In this document: in pieces, positions 62,818-64,000 of the stretch | Position numbering within the stretch: position 1 is the stretch's first letter | Layout: each line of letters opens with the position of its first letter | From: Pseudomonas viridiflava | GTDB lineage: Bacteria > Pseudomonadota > Gammaproteobacteria > Pseudomonadales > Pseudomonadaceae | Length of the DNA stretch: 64,000 nucleotides | NCBI RefSeq assembly: GCF_900590885.1 | Contig: NZ_UUON01000024.1 | Coordinates: 124,001-188,000 of the forward strand | Direction: 5' to 3' | Position numbers and translations under genes: made by a program | The notes under the pieces: generated by a model | What the model was told of the DNA's origin: nothing | Databases searched by the model: none | The model's input: only the letters and a program-made list of their open reading frames with translations

Positions 62818-62963
62818 GTCGCGAAGCCTGGGTGCCGGATTCAGCAGATTATCCCTTGCAGCGTTGAATAACGGCATCTTTGCGCGCGAGGCTTTTGCTA
62901 GCTTATCAAGACACAGGGCCGTGCTCTTCGCGGCGCCGATTACCGCTCCAGGGAGCCCGTTGG

Positions 62964-64000
62964 ATGACCACACACGCCTCGAACAGCTACAGCATCGACC
63001 CGCATACGGCTCGGCAGTTTTACCTCGACGGCGGCTGGGTTTCGCCGACGGTTGCGGGGAGCTTGCCGGTGGTCAACCCGGCCACTGAACAGGTGGTCGC
63101 CGAGGTGGCACGCGGCTCTGCGGCGGACGTTGATCGCGCCGTCGCGGCAGCACGTGCAGCGTTTGCGGGTTGGTCTGCGACATCGCCCGAATCGCGCGCA
63201 CGGCTGCTGGGCAACCTCTACGAGCTGATCCTTGAGCGCAAAGAACAGTTGGCGCAGGCGATCTCTCTGGAGATGGGCGCTGCCATCAGTTTTGCGCGGG
63301 CCATGCAGGTGCCGTTGGCGGCCGAACATGTGCGGGTCGCCCGCGACCTGCTGTCCAGCTATCGCTTCCAGACGGTGGAAGGCGGCACCGCGATTGAACG
63401 CGAGCCCATCGGTGTGTGCGGGCTGATCACGCCGTGGAACTGGCCGCTGTATCAAATCACCGCGAAGGTCGCCCCGGCCATCGCCGCCGGCTGCACCGTG
63501 GTGTTGAAACCCAGCGAACTGTCGCCGCTCAGCGCCCTGCTGTTTGCACAACTGGTGCATGACGCCGGCCTGCCACCCGGGGTGTTCAACCTGGTGAACG
63601 GCAGCGGTGCCGAGGTCGGCGCAGCCATGGCGGCGCATGCGGATATCGATATGATCTCCATCACCGGCTCCAACCGCGCCGGCGCCCTGGTGGCACAGGC
63701 GGCGGCGCCTACGGTGAAACGAGTCACTCAGGAACTGGGCGGCAAGTCGCCGAACGTGCTGCTGCCCGACGCCGACTTCGCCAAAGCCGTACCGCTGGGG
63801 GTGATGTCGGCGTTTCGCAACGTCGGCCAATCGTGCAGCGCGCCGACCCGCATGATCGTGCCGAGAAACCGCCTGGCCGAAGTCGAAGCGCTGGCAGCAG
63901 AAACCGCCAATGCCCTGGTCGTCGGTGACCCACAATCGGAAGCGACACAACTGGGCCCGATTGCCAACGAAGCGCAGTTCCACCGCGTGCAAAGCATGAT
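62964..64000 (+). CDS. NAD-dependent aldehyde dehydrogenase (3' end outside window)
   Basis: The reading frame is open from the ATG at 62964 (GGGAG upstream) to the window end, 345 codons. ALDH fold: GLITPWNWPLYQITAKVAPA, LKPSELSPLSALLFAQLVHD, the catalytic Glu in QELGGKSPNVLLPDAD and the catalytic Cys in NVGQSCSAPTRM. It would oxidise the aldehyde released by the upstream oxidase module; 146 bp separate it from the GNAT gene, so it may have its own promoter. Confidence 0.92.
   Translation, partial: MTTHASNSYSIDPHTARQFYLDGGWVSPTVAGSLPVVNPATEQVVAEVARGSAADVDRAVAAARAAFAGWSATSPESRARLLGNLYELILERKEQLAQAISLEMGAAISFARAMQVPLAAEHVRVARDLLSSYRFQTVEGGTAIEREPIGVCGLITPWNWPLYQITAKVAPAIAAGCTVVLKPSELSPLSALLFAQLVHDAGLPPGVFNLVNGSGAEVGAAMAAHADIDMISITGSNRAGALVAQAAAPTVKRVTQELGGKSPNVLLPDADFAKAVPLGVMSAFRNVGQSCSAPTRMIVPRNRLAEVEALAAETANALVVGDPQSEATQLGPIANEAQFHRVQSM

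Overview
The window looks like a chromosomal piece of a fluorescent Pseudomonas (P. fluorescens group). The reasons are the high GC with strong GC3, several palindromic REP sequences built on GGGAGGGGGCTTGCCCCC, OprD-type porin and Pseudomonas-type LysR genes, an S-type pyocin relic, and a lipopeptide synthetase start next to a LuxR/NodT pair. I saw no rRNA, tRNA, CRISPR array, integrase or transposase. Species assignment is inference.

Layout. 0-4.7 kb: the 5' end of a non-ribosomal peptide synthetase (condensation plus partial adenylation domain), divergent from a LuxR-type regulator that is translationally coupled to a NodT-type outer-membrane efflux lipoprotein. This is the usual start of a Pseudomonas cyclic lipopeptide locus. 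4.7-7.9 kb: three overlapping small lipoprotein genes and a lipoprotein sugar (sorbosone-type) dehydrogenase. 7.9-9.0 kb: structured non-coding DNA (terminator-ended RNA candidate, three-way-junction leader, REP-bounded palindromic element) around one small Pseudomonas-type gene. 9-13.4 kb: flavin-binding protein, GST and three LysR regulators. 13.6-15.4 kb: idnO-idnD. 15.4-16.9 kb: fetAB. 17.1-18.5 kb: broken pyocin gene and a membrane protein.

18.7-32.9 kb is the most coherent block: a Nac-like LysR regulator, a biotin carboxylase, a normal and a degenerate biotin carrier, PxpB/PxpC/PxpA (5-oxoprolinase), an SDR, a polar amino-acid ABC transporter, then on the other strand an aminotransferase, a DHA2-type MFS transporter and an OprD porin. 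Three promoters here share one architecture: an ATA-N9-TAT LysR box, a CGTCTT block exactly 32 bp further on, then a -10-like hexamer. They therefore probably form one regulon for uptake and opening of a lactam or similar amino compound.

33-41.5 kb: a phosphatase lipoprotein, an Lrp regulator, a HAD protein, a GabT-like transaminase, a 2-hydroxyacid dehydrogenase, tartrate dehydrogenase, a succinate-semialdehyde-type dehydrogenase and an ArgE-like deacylase. 41.5-64 kb: amine and opine-like catabolism with repeated families. There are two HAD dehalogenase-type paralogues under near-identical upstream elements, two near-identical FAD amine oxidases in inverted orientation, two GNAT paralogues, a kinase/phospholyase pair with a divergent GntR regulator, a dipeptide-type ABC transporter joined to a three-subunit opine/hydroxyproline-oxidase-like dehydrogenase, and a D-hydroxyamino-acid module (DSD1-type enzyme, RidA, FAD oxidase, GNAT) followed by an aldehyde dehydrogenase cut by the window edge.
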